Shown piece after piece: positions 35,836 to 48,115 of a stretch of DNA of 64,000 nucleotides. This DNA comes from Ancistrus triradiatus. Its lineage: Eukaryota > Chordata > Actinopteri > Siluriformes > Loricariidae. The stretch lies in contig JAJAGP010000227.1 of the NCBI GenBank assembly GCA_025084515.1, positions 372,001 through 436,000 on the forward strand, in the 5' to 3' direction. Every line of letters begins with the position of its first letter. Position 1 is the stretch's first letter. Made by a program: the position numbers and the translations under genes. A model generated the notes under the pieces. The model was not told the origin of the DNA, ran no database searches, and worked only from the letters and a program-made list of their open reading frames with translations.

Positions 35836-37584
35836 TGCTACTCTACCAAACATACATTTGGTACAGTAGAACAAATACAATTTAAGTAAGCTGACATTAT
35901 AAGCAATCACATTTCATCTCAGTGCATGACTGTAGATGCATACACTGAAATAGTATTTGTTGACCCTGTTTTTATTATTAATATCACATTTTATGCTGTC
36001 ATTACATTTCAAACAGTCAGCATACATAAAACTCACAAGCTGCTTGCTTAAGGGAAGGAGCACACAAACAACTGTACATGCCTCTCCTCCCTCAGAAACA
36101 GCCAGTCATGCCTGTTTGATGCCTGACAATGCACTGCTGGGACTTGAACCCAGTCCTCTGCAGTGCTGGACTTACAAAATGCCAAATGAACAACAGAATA
36201 ACTCACTCACACGCAATTCTTCTGAAACCTTAACTGGTTAGGCAGGCCCTTGCATTTTCATGGTTGTGCTAGTAAGGGAATGTCAGTAATGCTAGGAGTG
36301 GTCACTGTAGTGTATCAAAACTCAATTGCCAAACTAGGACAACCATTTTGAAGTTTAGCTTTATCTCTGTAGCTGTCAATCATTGTACCTTGATGTGTAA
36401 TGTCTGTGGGAAGCCTGAGCTGGGAGGGAGGAAAATTGACAATGTTGCATTCATGACAGTCCAAGCAATGTCTGCTTATGACAGCATAGGATGACCTATG
36501 CTTTATAAGCCTTATGCGTTTGTGAACTCACCAATCTTCTTTCTCTTGTTTTTACACCACAGGTGACACTGATCTAATCTCACACACTAATGGTTCACAC
36601 TTAACATAAAACTAAAATAAAGCTGAACAACTAATATATGTATAATTAATGCTTGAATGTTATTCAGAAATTGTAATGTGAGACATAATACGTGCACTGC
36701 AATAAATTGGCACACACCACTGTAGGCCATACAGGTGAGCCACATTTCTGTTAAATACCTTTCTGTATTAAAAGCTGCAAGGCTTTCTCAACTCAGAGCT
36801 AACTAGTGAAGTACACTCTAACCGAATTACCTGAATTATTCTAATTATTCTTTCAGTAATGTTCAGGGAGCTTTTCTAAAATACAGAAGCCTAACATGCT
36901 ACAATATTGCACTAAAGTGAGCATGGAGGATTTCCCTCAGGAAGTTTCTCCTGCATCACTATGGAAAGATCTTAGTTCTGCTTTTAAATTTACATCAGTT
37001 GCACATACTTTAAATGCAAAGCTAGAAACTACAGCGCAAGCTTGATTGTTTGTTCTGAACACATGTCAGTGTCAAAAGGGTTGTGACTGCAACTACTGAT
37101 GAGTGTTAAAGCTGAATGTGGGTGAGGCAAAATACCTGATTTCATTGTTAGCTACAAGTTAAGATCAAGACACACCCTCTCAAAGTATCCACCGTCTTAA
37201 GGAAAGTTCAAGAGAGGCTGTTGCACAACTAACATAAAGTAAATTCCTGTATAGCTAAAGTCTTTAAAATGTTTCCATTTCAAATGCAAATGCTTTTAAT
37301 ACACCAAAAAATGGCAGGGTTGAGTAAATTATTGATATGAGTAAGATGTAACAATGAAACATTTGCAGTATTTAGCTGACTATCTGTCCAAATAGAGCAT
37401 CAAAGTGTCTACTAAATTTTACGTCCAATAATAATTATGTCCTAATATAGCTGACCTACGTGCATGTTCCATTGCATGTTTCCTGGTCACAGGTAGTGGT
37501 TTTTTTTTTGGTCTGAGTACAATGGAATGCATCATCCTTACTGAATTGGCCACTCCCTGGAACAGTGTGTTTTCACATGGGTCT

Positions 37585-37739
37585 GCAAAGAGCCTTAGTG
37601 GCTGCAAGTTTTCAGTATATCAAAACAGGAGCCACACCTAGTAGTCATTTAAAGATCAAGATGAATTAATTACAAAAGTGGAATCAGGTGTAGTTCGTCC
37701 TTCTTTTGAATGAATACGTGCAGCCACTAAGGCTCTTTG
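37585..37739. repeat. Imperfect inverted repeat, 21-bp perfect core arms
   Basis: The arms GCAAAGAGCCTTAGTGGCTG and its reverse complement, extending by one base to 21, lie at 37585-37605 and 37719-37739, separated by about 113 bp. Weaker pairing may extend into both flanks. It could be a foldback/MITE core or a long hairpin. Confidence 0.7.
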
Positions 37740-40161
37740 TGGATACAAGCAAAAGCCTTAAAAGCTGATTACGCACAAAAAAAGCCACAAACCCCTAGAG
37801 CACCCTGGCAATATTCCCTGAATTTATCTTTGTGATCCTGAATCTGTTGTTTGGTTCACCCCAACCCACTTACATGCCCATACACATGTACACTCACTAC
37901 AAGCTTTTGTAGTACTGGTTAGCATGTACATAGCAATAGCATTGCAAAGTGTTACTGTGTGAGTTTAACAAATATGTATCTATAGTCTGAACGCACATTT
38001 GTTGGTGCAACTTGCAAAAATGATACTTTATGAAGCAGGACAGAATTTGCCTGTATTTATAGTTGGGAGGATTGTACTACCTGAAAGTATTTGCTAAATT
38101 ACAAGATGTGTCACTCATAAAATAAAAAAAAAGAATTACGACATGCCAGGAGCATTTCCCTACTTGCTAATCCCCTGAGATTCTGTTAGTGCTGCCGAAG
38201 GGAGGACTAGGCCTGTTGAATCTTGTTCTGAGAAAGAGAGAGTGGAAAGAAAGGCAAAAGAAAAGAGTAATCTTACTCAACTACTAATACTGAGGGCTGG
38301 TTGGGTGGATTCAAGGTGGAGCCTCAAGAACAGGGCGTAACGCCTAAGGCAAATGTGTGTCACCATCACTCTCTTATATCACTGCTCTGCCCAGACATGG
38401 AAATGTAAAGAATTTGTGTGTGTGTATATATATATATATATACACATACATATATACAATACATATATCTTCTTTCTAAAACAACTTCCATAATTAGTCT
38501 TAATTCAGTATCAGAACTGACATGGTGCTGCTGGAGCATATACAATTTACTGTTTAAGACAAGCTGAGACTAGACCTGCAGTAAACTCCAGCAATTTTTA
38601 AATGTTTTTATTTATTTATTTACTTACTTACTTTCAGTGCAGCATTGGGTGAATTATGCCAGTTTAAGTGGGTGTAGGTAAGTATGTGCAAATGAAAAAC
38701 TCGTGTCACCATGTCTGCAATTTTCTGCAATTCATCTTCCTGCTACTTTGTTTTCTGCATGATGCAAAATGCTTATAGACTAGTAACATGCACTGTTGCA
38801 AACTAACACGCAAATATTGTCTGAATTATAACTTCTCAGAGAACTAACAAAGTATAACCAGTATGTTGAAATGTTTGCACCAGTCTGAAAGAAGGGCTGA
38901 ACTTGCCTTGTGTTTGCACAGTAAGACCAGTTGCCCAAGAAGTAAACTGTACTGCATGAACATGACTTACATTTCTGCAGCGGTGTGTGGGGAAAAAAGT
39001 TTTCCCAATAAATGGACAACAAACTTATATAATTTTGTATTGTGGTGTAGTGTGGACATCATTAAGACAATGGATAAACATATAATAAGTATTCGTAAAT
39101 GCATTTGACAAAAAAGATAACTAAAATATCTTTTAGGTTACAGTTAAACCTTAAGACAAACTAATGAATGAATGTTCTCTACAGACATATGGTTTGTTAC
39201 ATTTCATTGGTAATGAAAAGTATAAATTACCTGCCAAAAATGAGAATGGCTAAATGACCTAGGTCCACATTACTTAGAAGTGTGAATGTTCATGAACAGG
39301 TGTAACCATATTACAACTTTAAGTAATATAAAATTCACTGAGCGAGCCTTTAATGTGTTCCTAAGTATTTCCTGTGTGCTCCCTCTTCTGGCTGAACAAG
39401 TGCCTAATTTCACTGGTAACACACACTCATTGAGGCCTGAGACATGCCATAGAAACAACCACTTAGAAATTCTGTAAATTCTTTGTAAGTAAGTTATAAT
39501 ATAAACTTAATTCTGTGTGACAGGGCCTCACAACTCCAAAATCATCTTGACAAAGGCAGGATATGAACTTGTGATTCAGCCATAGAGTGCTTCATATCCT
39601 GCCTGTAGTGAGGGTTTGAGTTGCGTTTCAAGTTGGTAAGGGGTCTTGCCATTTCCTGGAACTGGTGCTGGGACACAACAGGAGGCCTGACGCCTGAGAA
39701 AACAAGGAGGGTCTTGTGCAGATTAGGAACTGGGAAGGACTAAAAGTGGTTCTTGCCCAGGACATGAACACTGAGAGTTTTGGTGCAGAAGAGAGTGAGA
39801 GTCTGGCACCGGAAAGACCAGGCATTGTGTGTGTTCCATTTATATTCTCTGTAGTAGCACCACCTGACTTTTCAAGCTCATTTTGAACTTACGTAGCATG
39901 TATTCTGACGCCTGTACCGTTGTGCTTGAAAAAAGTATACTTGAACTTATACATACTTTATTATTCAAATATTTTTTAATAATAATATTGATTTTTCAAG
40001 AACTAAACCATGACTTTAAAATGACAATCTTTTCAATACATTTTATCTTACCACAAAAATCACTTCTTCTGATGCAAAACCATGCACTATCATTTTTAAA
40101 GGTAAATTAACAGTCATTTTGTTGGTTGTATCACAATAGAGTTGTGGGAGTCAGAATAATG

Positions 40162-40352
40162 GACTATGGTAGCCTAGAGAGTAAGGTACTGGACTATGGA
40201 CCACAAGGTCCAGGGTTCAAATCCCACCTGTGCCAAGCTGCCATTGTTGGGTCCTTGAGCAAGACCCTTAACCCACAATTGCTTGGATTGTAAGATTGTA
40301 CCAATTGTAAGTCGCTCTGGATAAGGGCGTCTGCTAAATGCTGTATATGTAA
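40162..40352 (+). mobile_element. tRNA-derived SINE, family 2
   Basis: Starts with a tRNA-like head ('ggtagcctagagagtaagg'), has B box GGTTCAAATCC, then 'ccattgttgggtccttgagcaagacccttaacccacaattgc' and ends 'ggcgtctgctaaatgctgta'. It is the reverse of the copy at 15049-15243. Confidence 0.87.
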
Positions 40353-41954
40353 ATAATGTAAAGGTGTACTGTTAAATTTGGCAACTATTTCAGACAAAAT
40401 TGCATTAAGCTATTTTATTTAGAATTTAAATTCGTAAGTTATTCTTTTTAATAATCAGATTTTTTCTGCATACATGGTTGCACACATTGTGTAATTATGT
40501 ACAGGTATGTGTCATTTAACATCCATCCGATCAACATCTGTTTGCTTTAACGGCCAAGGCCTTAAGAATTATAATAAGGTCTGTCTTATACACATCTAAT
40601 TCACATCTGAATGACAGAAATCTAGTATGAACGAACCCTTGCAACACCTGCTGGCAGAAAAGAGAATCACAGTCTTGAGAGGCAGAAAGAAATATGTTCT
40701 AATCTCTTTTTCGTTTTCATTAAGTGTTTAAAGTTTTATAAAAGATACAAAGAAAGGAATTACTGTATTGTATGAGCACATAATGTATATCTCTTGTTAT
40801 CAATATACAGAATAGTTGTTTAAATATTATTTTTACATGTACTTTTCTGGCCTTGAGGAGACATAGCTTTACCTCTTTTCCCTGAACTGTGAAGCTGATT
40901 TAATTGGTTTGGATTATGCTAGTGCTATTGGTGGAGATTTTCTCACTGCTGGCACTGAAACAGGCAGCATGGGTCGTGTGGGATGAGATGATACTTCATT
41001 TCAGCAATTGAGGCAGGGAAATTAAGGTTGCGAGACAGAAAGTTATAATTATGTCAAGAAAAACAATTATTGCAAAAGGACAGAAGAAAAGAGTGAAATA
41101 GACAATATAACTTACATGTCTATCTGGAGATACTAACTGGCTGGATTCAAAGTACCAGCCTGAGAGAAAGAGGGATTTAGTTTATTAAACAAAATGTGAT
41201 AAATAATAGGTAACAAATTCAATAGTCAACAAATAAGTGTCCTGCATATAGGTCTGCCTTCGTTTATCCACATTATTAGACCATTTATTTTACTTTAGCA
41301 TATATAATGCTAGTGACAGGATACTTGTTTATAAAAGGAGATCTGAAATTGACTGTAATGGCATCACATTATAGTTAATGAATTAAAATGTGTTTACTGG
41401 ATATTATTTATTTTGTGTGTAAAAGACTGCCACAATACTTGCTTGAATATGAGTATAGATATTCACTAAGTAACAGATATTCACTCCTGAGCAAAAAAAA
41501 TAATAATAATAACAAATCAATTGTCAGAAAATAACAAGAAAGTTATAAAGAAAATGCACTTCTGACACCTGTACCATCATTTGCTTGTCACTACTTGTTG
41601 CTGCTGGAAAATGGAGACAGGGAAATTCACTTAAATTAAGATAAGATCATGACAAGTCATGACGATAAAATCATGTTTGATGTAAAACAAACTACCACAT
41701 AGTTTTCCACATTTGTGTTCAAAATCGTCCAAAATACCTTTTGTTTTGTGTTTTTTTCCTTAAAAATTAGTTGGTAATCTGCCATATCTAAGGCAGGTAT
41801 CTTTGTGTCTACAAGATTTGTTGAAAGCCTCTGTCATGTAAGACAACATCAAGGACAAAAGCAAGTTTCTGGAAGAATACAGGAAGTGTGATTCAGAGTA
41901 GTTTTACAGAATATGTTTGGATGAATCACGATGTGACTTGCATGACGAACACTG
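40353..41954. other. AT-rich DNA, no gene seen
   Basis: No exon or recognisable repeat. The line 'ctaactggctggattcaaagt' at about 41125 weakly echoes 38295, perhaps an old repeat. Confidence 0.4.
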
Positions 41955-42938
41955 AAGATCTGGTGAGAAATTGTTGCTAAAGTTCAAACTGAGCATCAGA
42001 TTGGGGAAGATAGGTGCTTTAAGTGAATGTGCATGGCTGTTGGTGCTAGGCAGGCTAGTTGGAGTATTTCAGAAACTGCTGATTGTCTACTGGGATTGTC
42101 ATGAACAGCCATCTCTAGGGTTTACCGACAAGGCCCCGAAAAAGAGAAAATATCCAGTAAGCAGCAGTTCTCTGGGTGAAAATGTTGTGTTGATGCCAGA
42201 GGTCAGTGGAGAATGGCCAGGTTGGTTGGAGCTGATGGAAAGACAGCAGTAACTCAAATAACCACTTGTTACAACCCAGGTATTCAGAAGAGCATCTCTG
42301 AACACACATGTTGAACCTTAAAGCAGGTGGGCTACAACAACTGAAGACAACACCAGGTTGCCACTCCTGTCAGCTGAGAACAGGCAAACTGAGGCAACAA
42401 TTTGCACGGGCTCAGCATAAGTGTAAAACAGAAGATTAGAAAAACATCAGATGAGCCTTGATTCTGCTGCTACATTCAGATGATAGATGATAGTGTAATG
42501 GTGTCGGGGAGAATATTTTCTTGACACACTTTGAGCCCCTTATTACCACAATTAAGCATCATACCACAGCCTACCTGAGTATTGTTGCTACCTATGTAAT
42601 TATCTCCTGATCGCTACTTCCAGCAGGATAACGCACCATGTCACAAAGCTCAAATCGTCTCAAAACTGATTTCTTGAAGGATGAGTTCACTGACCTCGAC
42701 AGTCACCAAATCTCACATTTGGGATGTGTGGAATGGGAGATCCCATCATGGATGTGCAGCTAAGAACTCTGCTTGCAAGCAACTGAGTGATGATATCATT
42801 TCAAATATGAACCAAAGTCTCAGAGGAATGTTTCCAAGCACCTTGCTGAATCTATGCCACAAAGTATTTAAGAACGTTCTGTATACAAAAGGGGTCCAAC
42901 ATGGTAACCTGTACCTAATAAAGTGACTGATGAGTGTA
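41955..42938 (+). mobile_element. Tc1-type family D, right-hand part
   Basis: Matches a common fish Tc1-like family: 'ttcaaactgagcatcagattgggg', 'agtaagcagcagttctctggg', 'atgccagaggtcagtgg', 'tccagcaggataacgcaccatgtcacaaagc' (DNAPCH-type motif), 'acatttgggatgtgtggaa' and the terminal 'tacctaataaagtgactgatgagtgta'. It has internal deletions and stops, and the left terminus is missing. Confidence 0.75.
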
Positions 42939-42947
42939 CATTCCTTA

Positions 42948-44345
42948 TACACTCACTGAGCACATTGTTAGTACTCATTCATTGCAATTACCTTATCAGT
43001 CAATCATGTAGCAGCAGTGGCAATCCATAAAAATCATGCTGATACAGGCCGCAGCCTCAGGTAATTTTCACTTCACCATCGAATGGAAAGCCGTATGATC
43101 TCAGTGATTTTGATGGTGACAAGATTGTTGATGCCAGAGGGACCGCGGTCCTGAGTATAATATAATGTTTCTGATCAGGTGGGACTTCCACTACAACAGC
43201 AGACTTACAGAGTTTATTCCGAGTGGGTGCAATAAAAAACTAAAACATCCAGTGTGCAGCTGTTCTGCAGACAGAAATGCCTTGTGGATGAGAGAGGTCA
43301 ATGGGAAGAGAATGGGCAGGTTCAAGCTCACATAAAGGCTACAGTAGTTCACATGTAACTTTAACTTTACAGCATTTAGAAGACCATCCTTATCCAGAGT
43401 GTGACCTAGATTAGTTTGGTTTGTTTATTTGGTTTATTTAACATCGCTGTCAGCAGCTGGCCGTTTCAGCAGCCCATTTCAGCGACAAACATAATGTTAC
43501 ATCTATACTCAAGGTTTACATCAAGGCTAGTCATATATATATATATTTATTACACTCAGGTTGGGCCTTTTTAGTGTAATAAATTAACTAATGCAAGTCT
43601 TTGGGACTGTGGGAGGAAAACCAGGGTACCTGGAGTAAAACCCACATGGACATGGGGAGGACATGCAAGGCTCCACACAGAAAGGCCACTCCACCCTGGA
43701 ATCAAACCCAGAGTTTCTTGCTGTGAGGCACCAGTGCTACCCCCACCAAGACCCCATGTGTTGCCCCATAAATATAGAACATTACAAGTTACAATCCAAG
43801 TAAAGGGCCCAACAGTGACAACTTCGGCAAGAGCCAGGGACTTGAACCCTTGACCTTCTGGCTGGCAGCTCAGTACTTTAATCTTTGCGCCACCACTACT
43901 CCAGATAGGCCACTCTGTATAATTGTGTTGAGCAGAAAAAAAAACATCTCAGAATGCATTACATGATAAACCTGAAGCAGATGAGCTACAAAACAGCAGA
44001 GGATCACGTCAGGTTCCACCTCTATCAGTCAAGATGAGAAAGATGAACATGGCTCACTGGACAGGTGAAAACTGGAAAAACATAGCCTGGTCTGAATCCA
44101 TGTACCCAATCTACCTTGTGAGGTGATGTAATGTTTTCTTGGCCCATTGTGGGCCTGCTAATACCAATCAATTGGCTGAATGCTACATCTCATTTGAGCA
44201 TTGTTGCTGGCCCTTCATGGGCCACAATCTAACCCAAAATTTAAAATGGCCTACTTCCAGCAAGATAATACACCCATGTGACAAAGCAAAAAGTCACCTC
44301 ACACTGATTTCATCATGATAATGACTTCAATGTTCCCTCAGTGAA
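42948..44345 (+). mobile_element. Tc1-type family D relative, interrupted
   Basis: Begins ACACTCACTGAGCACATTGT only about 10 bp after the previous copy ends and follows the family order ('agtcaatcatgtagcagcagtgg', 'cagtgtgcagctgttctgcag', 'aggttccacctctatcagtcaag', 'tacttccagcaagataatacaccc'). It is split at about 43340-43910 by a SINE-rich insertion. No open frame survives. Confidence 0.7.
43340..43910. mobile_element. SINE-rich insertion inside Tc1-type copy
   Basis: Contains a family-2 SINE head ('acagcatttagaagaccatccttatccagag', 43370-43402), a family-1 SINE on minus at 43420-43740 ('ggtttatttaacatcgctgtcagc ... ggacatggggaggacatgcaa'), then more family-2 SINE sequence ('acaatccaagtaaagggcccaacagtg ... 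cttgaacccttgacctt'). The layout suggests a family-1 SINE inserted into a family-2 SINE, itself inserted into the Tc1-type copy. Confidence 0.6.
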
Positions 44346-44399
44346 CCTACCCAGTGATTAGTAGTGTTCCTAAAAGTCCTTTAGTGAGCATATAGCACT

Positions 44400-44865
44400 A
44401 TTACAGTTTATTGGAGTGACCTTTGCTGTTGGGTAGGGTAACAATGTTCTTGAATTTTCCTTATTTTGTACACAAACTGTCTCACTATGGATTTGGTGGA
44501 GTCCCAATCTCTTTAGAGAATGGATGTGTATCCTTTTCCAGCTTGATGACAACAACAACTCTTTTTCTGAAGTCCTCGGATAACCCATGTTTGTGTCTTG
44601 ATACACTTACGTAAACATATGTTGTGAAGAACAGACTTTGATAGAACCTCATTGTTTTAATACAGACAGGTCACTCACTCATGCCTGTCAATCCCATTGT
44701 ATTGAAAACCCCTGATTCCTAATTTCACCTTCAAATTAGCGGCTGATCTTGGAGTTTCATCATCACATATTTCTACCACATATTTCTTTTCCAACCACAC
44801 ATTTCCTATGTGTAATATTTGTATCTAATTAGCGTAACTGGGTTTTTTTAACCTACCTACCTACA
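44400..44865 (-). mobile_element. Tc1 family C fragment
   Basis: Text such as 'ttggagtgacctttgctgttgggtagggtaacaatgttcttgaa', 'gaactctttttctgaagtcctcgg' equivalents, 'cacttacgtaaacatatgttgtgaag' and 'ctaatttcaccttcaaattagcggctgatct' matches the N-terminal transposase and left-end part of family C on minus. Confidence 0.7.
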
Positions 44866-45239
44866 CTACCTGGTAATATCTATATATTTAATGGTTGCTT
44901 AGTAAGCTTTAAACTCAAAAGTAACAACAAAAAAGATATAACAGGGTGAAAAGTAGTTACATTCTGCCCATCCTGTGGCAATTTTTTGGGTAGTTATTTT
45001 GTAATTTTGCTCTGTGGCCCTTGGGGAAACAGCCACTGTAGTACCTACCTCTGACAACTGACCAAAATAACTAATTAAAAGTAATCAATTGAACATTATT
45101 ATATTGACAATGTACAAAAAAAAATCACTATAGGTTACATCAAGATACTTCAACAGTTGCAGGAGTTTATTTTGAAAGCAGCTCTTATTATTTCTTAAAT
45201 TGAAGCCATTTCACACTGTGCTAAAACCACTAAAACATA

Positions 45240-47777
45240 CTGTTTGTACCAGTGCTTTGACTCAGCACAACTGCATTCAGAGATCTCACTGAACTGAGCA
45301 TATACCTCAGCTTCCACGTGCAGATTCCTGCTGTTGTTCATTTCCACAATCACTGATGTGTCCTTAATCTAAGATGGCAGCTCATGCAACTCCTGTTCAG
45401 AAGAACCAAGTGAGAGATGTGAGTTCTGGGTTTCAGTAATCAATCACCTGCAATTCAAAACTAGCACAGGAGTCTTATATGTCCACCACTAGTACCTCTG
45501 GTTAGGTCAGGTGTCACATGCAGACATGTTTGGGTGTGTCTGAGGGAGAAGAGATTGGTCAGAAATCATCCACTGCAACAGCGACCTCTGCTGACCCTGT
45601 GATGAACTGGAGACCCATCTAGAGTACACTTACACCTGTGCCCTGTGCTCTCCGGGGATAGACGGGGATAGTCCTTGTGACCCTGACTAGGAAAAGTTAA
45701 AAGTTAAAGTTAAAACATGAAAAAAACAATTAAATAAGTTTACACTATTCTGCATTTAACAGTTTCAATGTGTCCATCACCCATGGCATACTTAGCATTG
45801 GAAGTTAAAACTTCAGATGAAGTATAAATAAATGTACAGTGGTGTGAAAAAGTGTTTGCCCCCTTCCTGATTTCATATTTTTTTGCATGTTTGACACACA
45901 AGTGTTTCGGAACATCAAACCAATTTAAATATTAGTCAAAGAAAACACATGTAAACACAAAATGCAGTTTTTAAATGAAGGTGTTTATTATTAAGGGAGC
46001 AACAAATCCAAACCTACATGGCCCTGTGTGAAAAAGTGATTGCCCCCTAAACCTAATAACTGGTTGGGCCACCCTTAGCAGCAACAACTGCAACCAAGCA
46101 TTTGCGATAACTTGCAATGAGTCTTTTACAGCGTTGAGGAGAAATTCTGGCCACTCATCTTTGCAGAATTGTTGTAATTCAGCCACATTGGAGGGTTTTC
46201 GAGCCTTTTTAAGGTCATGCCACAGCATCTCAATAGGATCCAGGTCAGGACTTTGACTAGGCCACTCCGAAGTCTTCATTTTGTTTTTCTTCAGCCGTTC
46301 ATAGCTGGACTTGCTGGTGTGTTTTGGGTCATTGTCCTGCTGCAGAACCCAAGTTTGTTTCAGCTTGAGGTCACGATCAGATGGCCGGACATTCTCCTTC
46401 AGGATTTTTTGGTAGACAGCAGAATTCATAGTTCCATTTATCACAGCAAGTCTTATAGGTCCTGAAGCAGCAAAACAGCCCCAGACCATCACACTACCAC
46501 CACCATATTTTACTGTTGGTATAATGTTTTTTTTCTGAAATGCTGTGTTATGGGACACACACCTTCCAAAAGAGTTTCAACTTTTGTTCTTGTCCAGTCC
46601 ACAGATGTTTTTTCCCCAAAAGTCTTGGGGATCATCCAGATGTGTTCTGGAAAAAATTCAGACAAGCTTTAAATGTTCTTTTGCCTCAGCAGTGGTTTTC
46701 GTCTTTGGAGCTCTCCCAATGCAAACCATTTTTGTCCAGTCTCTATCTTATGGTGGAGGCATGCACACTGACCTTAACTGAGGCAAGTGAGGCCTGCAGT
46801 TCTTTGGATGTTGTTGTGGGGTGTTTTGTGAAATCTTGGATGAGTCGTTGCTGCGCTCTTTGGGTAATTTTGGTCGGCCGGCCACTCCTGGGAAGGTTCA
46901 CTACTGTTCCATGTCTCCATTTGTGGATAATGGCTCTCACTGTGGTTCACTGGAGTCCCAAAGCTTTAGAAATGGCTTTATAACCTTTTCCAGACTGATC
47001 TCAATTACTTTTTTTCTCAATGGTTCCTGAATTTCTTTGGATCTTGGCATGATGTGTAACTTTTAAGGATCTTTTGGTGTACTTCACTTTGTCAGGTAGG
47101 TCTTATTTAAGTGATGTCCTGATTGAGAACAGGTGTGGCAATAATCAGACCTGGGTGTGGCTAGAGACAGTGAATTCAGGTGTGATAAACCATAGTTAAG
47201 TTATGTTTTAACAAGGGGGGAGTCACTTTTTCACACAGGGTCATGTAGTTTTGGATTTGTTTCTCCCTTAATAATAAACACCTTCATTTAAAAACTGCAT
47301 TTTGTGTTTACTTGTGTTGTCTTCGACTAATATTTAAATTGGTTTGGTGTTCCGAAACACTTAAGTGTGACAAATGTGCAAAAGAATATGAAATCAGGTA
47401 GGGGGAAAACACCTTTTCACACCACTGTACATGCATACAATGTTAAGATCTAAAAGAGAAAGTGTTATTACAGTAATATGTTAAAATGTACCTTCTCATA
47501 GATCAGTTTAAGGTCAATTTGATCTGTCAGGCTATCTATGAACGCTTCATCAGTATCCTGAAAACACACAGACATTCAGGGTCATAAGCTTTGTTAGTTT
47601 TAACATACAGCTACACATCTTAACATACTTATGTTATATGGAAAATGTTCCAGGGATAAATGCTGAAAGATACCAGTGGGATACTCACCAGCTTCATCAC
47701 AGAGACTGTGACTTACCTTTTCGTTCACCGCAATATTGTTCTTAGACTTGTGGTGTTTGCTGATGTCTTTCTCATAC
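45240..47777 (-). pseudogene. Relic of a second type II keratin (exons 3-5)
   Basis: Three rod exons are recognisable on minus. Exon 3, 47777-47717, is exactly 61 nt with intact ..cag|G and AAG|gtaagt sites and reads YEKDISKHHKSK then NNIAVNEK, against [20 protein letters not shown] in the intact gene at 9628-13547. Exon 4, 47557-47492, keeps both splice sites and phase but is 66 nt, not 96; it starts DTDEAF and ends LIYEK, so about ten residues are missing. Exon 5, 45392-45240, reads ELHELPS, stop, [16 protein letters not shown] ..., WYKQ, very close to the intact gene, with one TAG stop, a three-residue deletion and a lost donor. Intron 4 contains a complete Tc1 element. Exons 1, 2 and 6-9 were not found; family C Tc1 sequence abuts exon 3 upstream. 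The relic implies a local keratin duplication. Confidence 0.85.
45837..47427 (-). mobile_element. Tc1 family B, full length, nearly open transposase
   Basis: The ends CAGTGGTGTGAAAAAGTGTT and its inverted partner at 47395-47427 are flanked by TA (45835-45836, 47428-47429). The element is 1591 bp. The transposase is on minus: start region near 47050 (ATGCCAAGATCC), helix-turn-helix at 46940-46743 (LPRSGRPTKITQRAQQRL), then a 195-codon open stretch 46558-45971 with KYGGGSVMVWGCFAASGP, the second catalytic motif DNDPKHTS and PIEMLW. The first Asp motif near 46590 is damaged by a frameshift, and a stop follows the N-terminal part. It sits in intron 4 of the keratin relic. Confidence 0.93.
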
Positions 47778-47782
47778 CTGAT

Positions 47783-48115
47783 AATCTTTTCCAGCCTGAT
47801 GAGATTCTACAGCTCTTTTTCTGAGGACCTCAGAAATCTCTTTTCATCGTGGCATGATACACTTCCACAAACATGTTCTTTAAATACAACAGGTTTTAAT
47901 GAGCACCTGATTCTAATTTTACCTTCATATTAACTGCTAATTCTAGAGGTTCACATACTTATTTAATATTGGATAATTTTTCTCTATAACTAAATGACAT
48001 GTTTAATATTTTTGTCTCAATTGTTTAACTGGGTTCCCTTTATCCACGTTTAGGACTTTTGTGGAAATCTGATGTTGTAGGTCATATTTATTTAGAAATA
48101 CAAAAAGCTCTTCTT
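47783..48115 (-). mobile_element. Tc1 family C fragment
   Basis: 'aatcttttccagcctgatgag', 'ctctttttctgaggacctcagaaatctc', 'catgatacacttccacaaacatg' and 'tttgtctcaattgtttaactgggttc' are the N-terminal transposase and left-end part of family C. It directly abuts exon 3 of the keratin relic and probably removed its exon 2. Confidence 0.8.

Larger units (their letters stand above)
33447..40161. other. Long AT-rich stretch, no gene seen
   Basis: Holds a possible LTR-like promoter/poly(A) block (35690-35835), a 21-bp inverted repeat (37585-37739), a (TA)n patch at about 38426-38442 and an unidentified GC-richer stretch at 39600-39830. No exon with good flanking splice sites and no recognisable protein family. 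Confidence 0.45.

Noticed and set aside
46217..47030. Plus-strand frames across the family B Tc1
   Set aside because: Antisense shadows of the minus-strand transposase.
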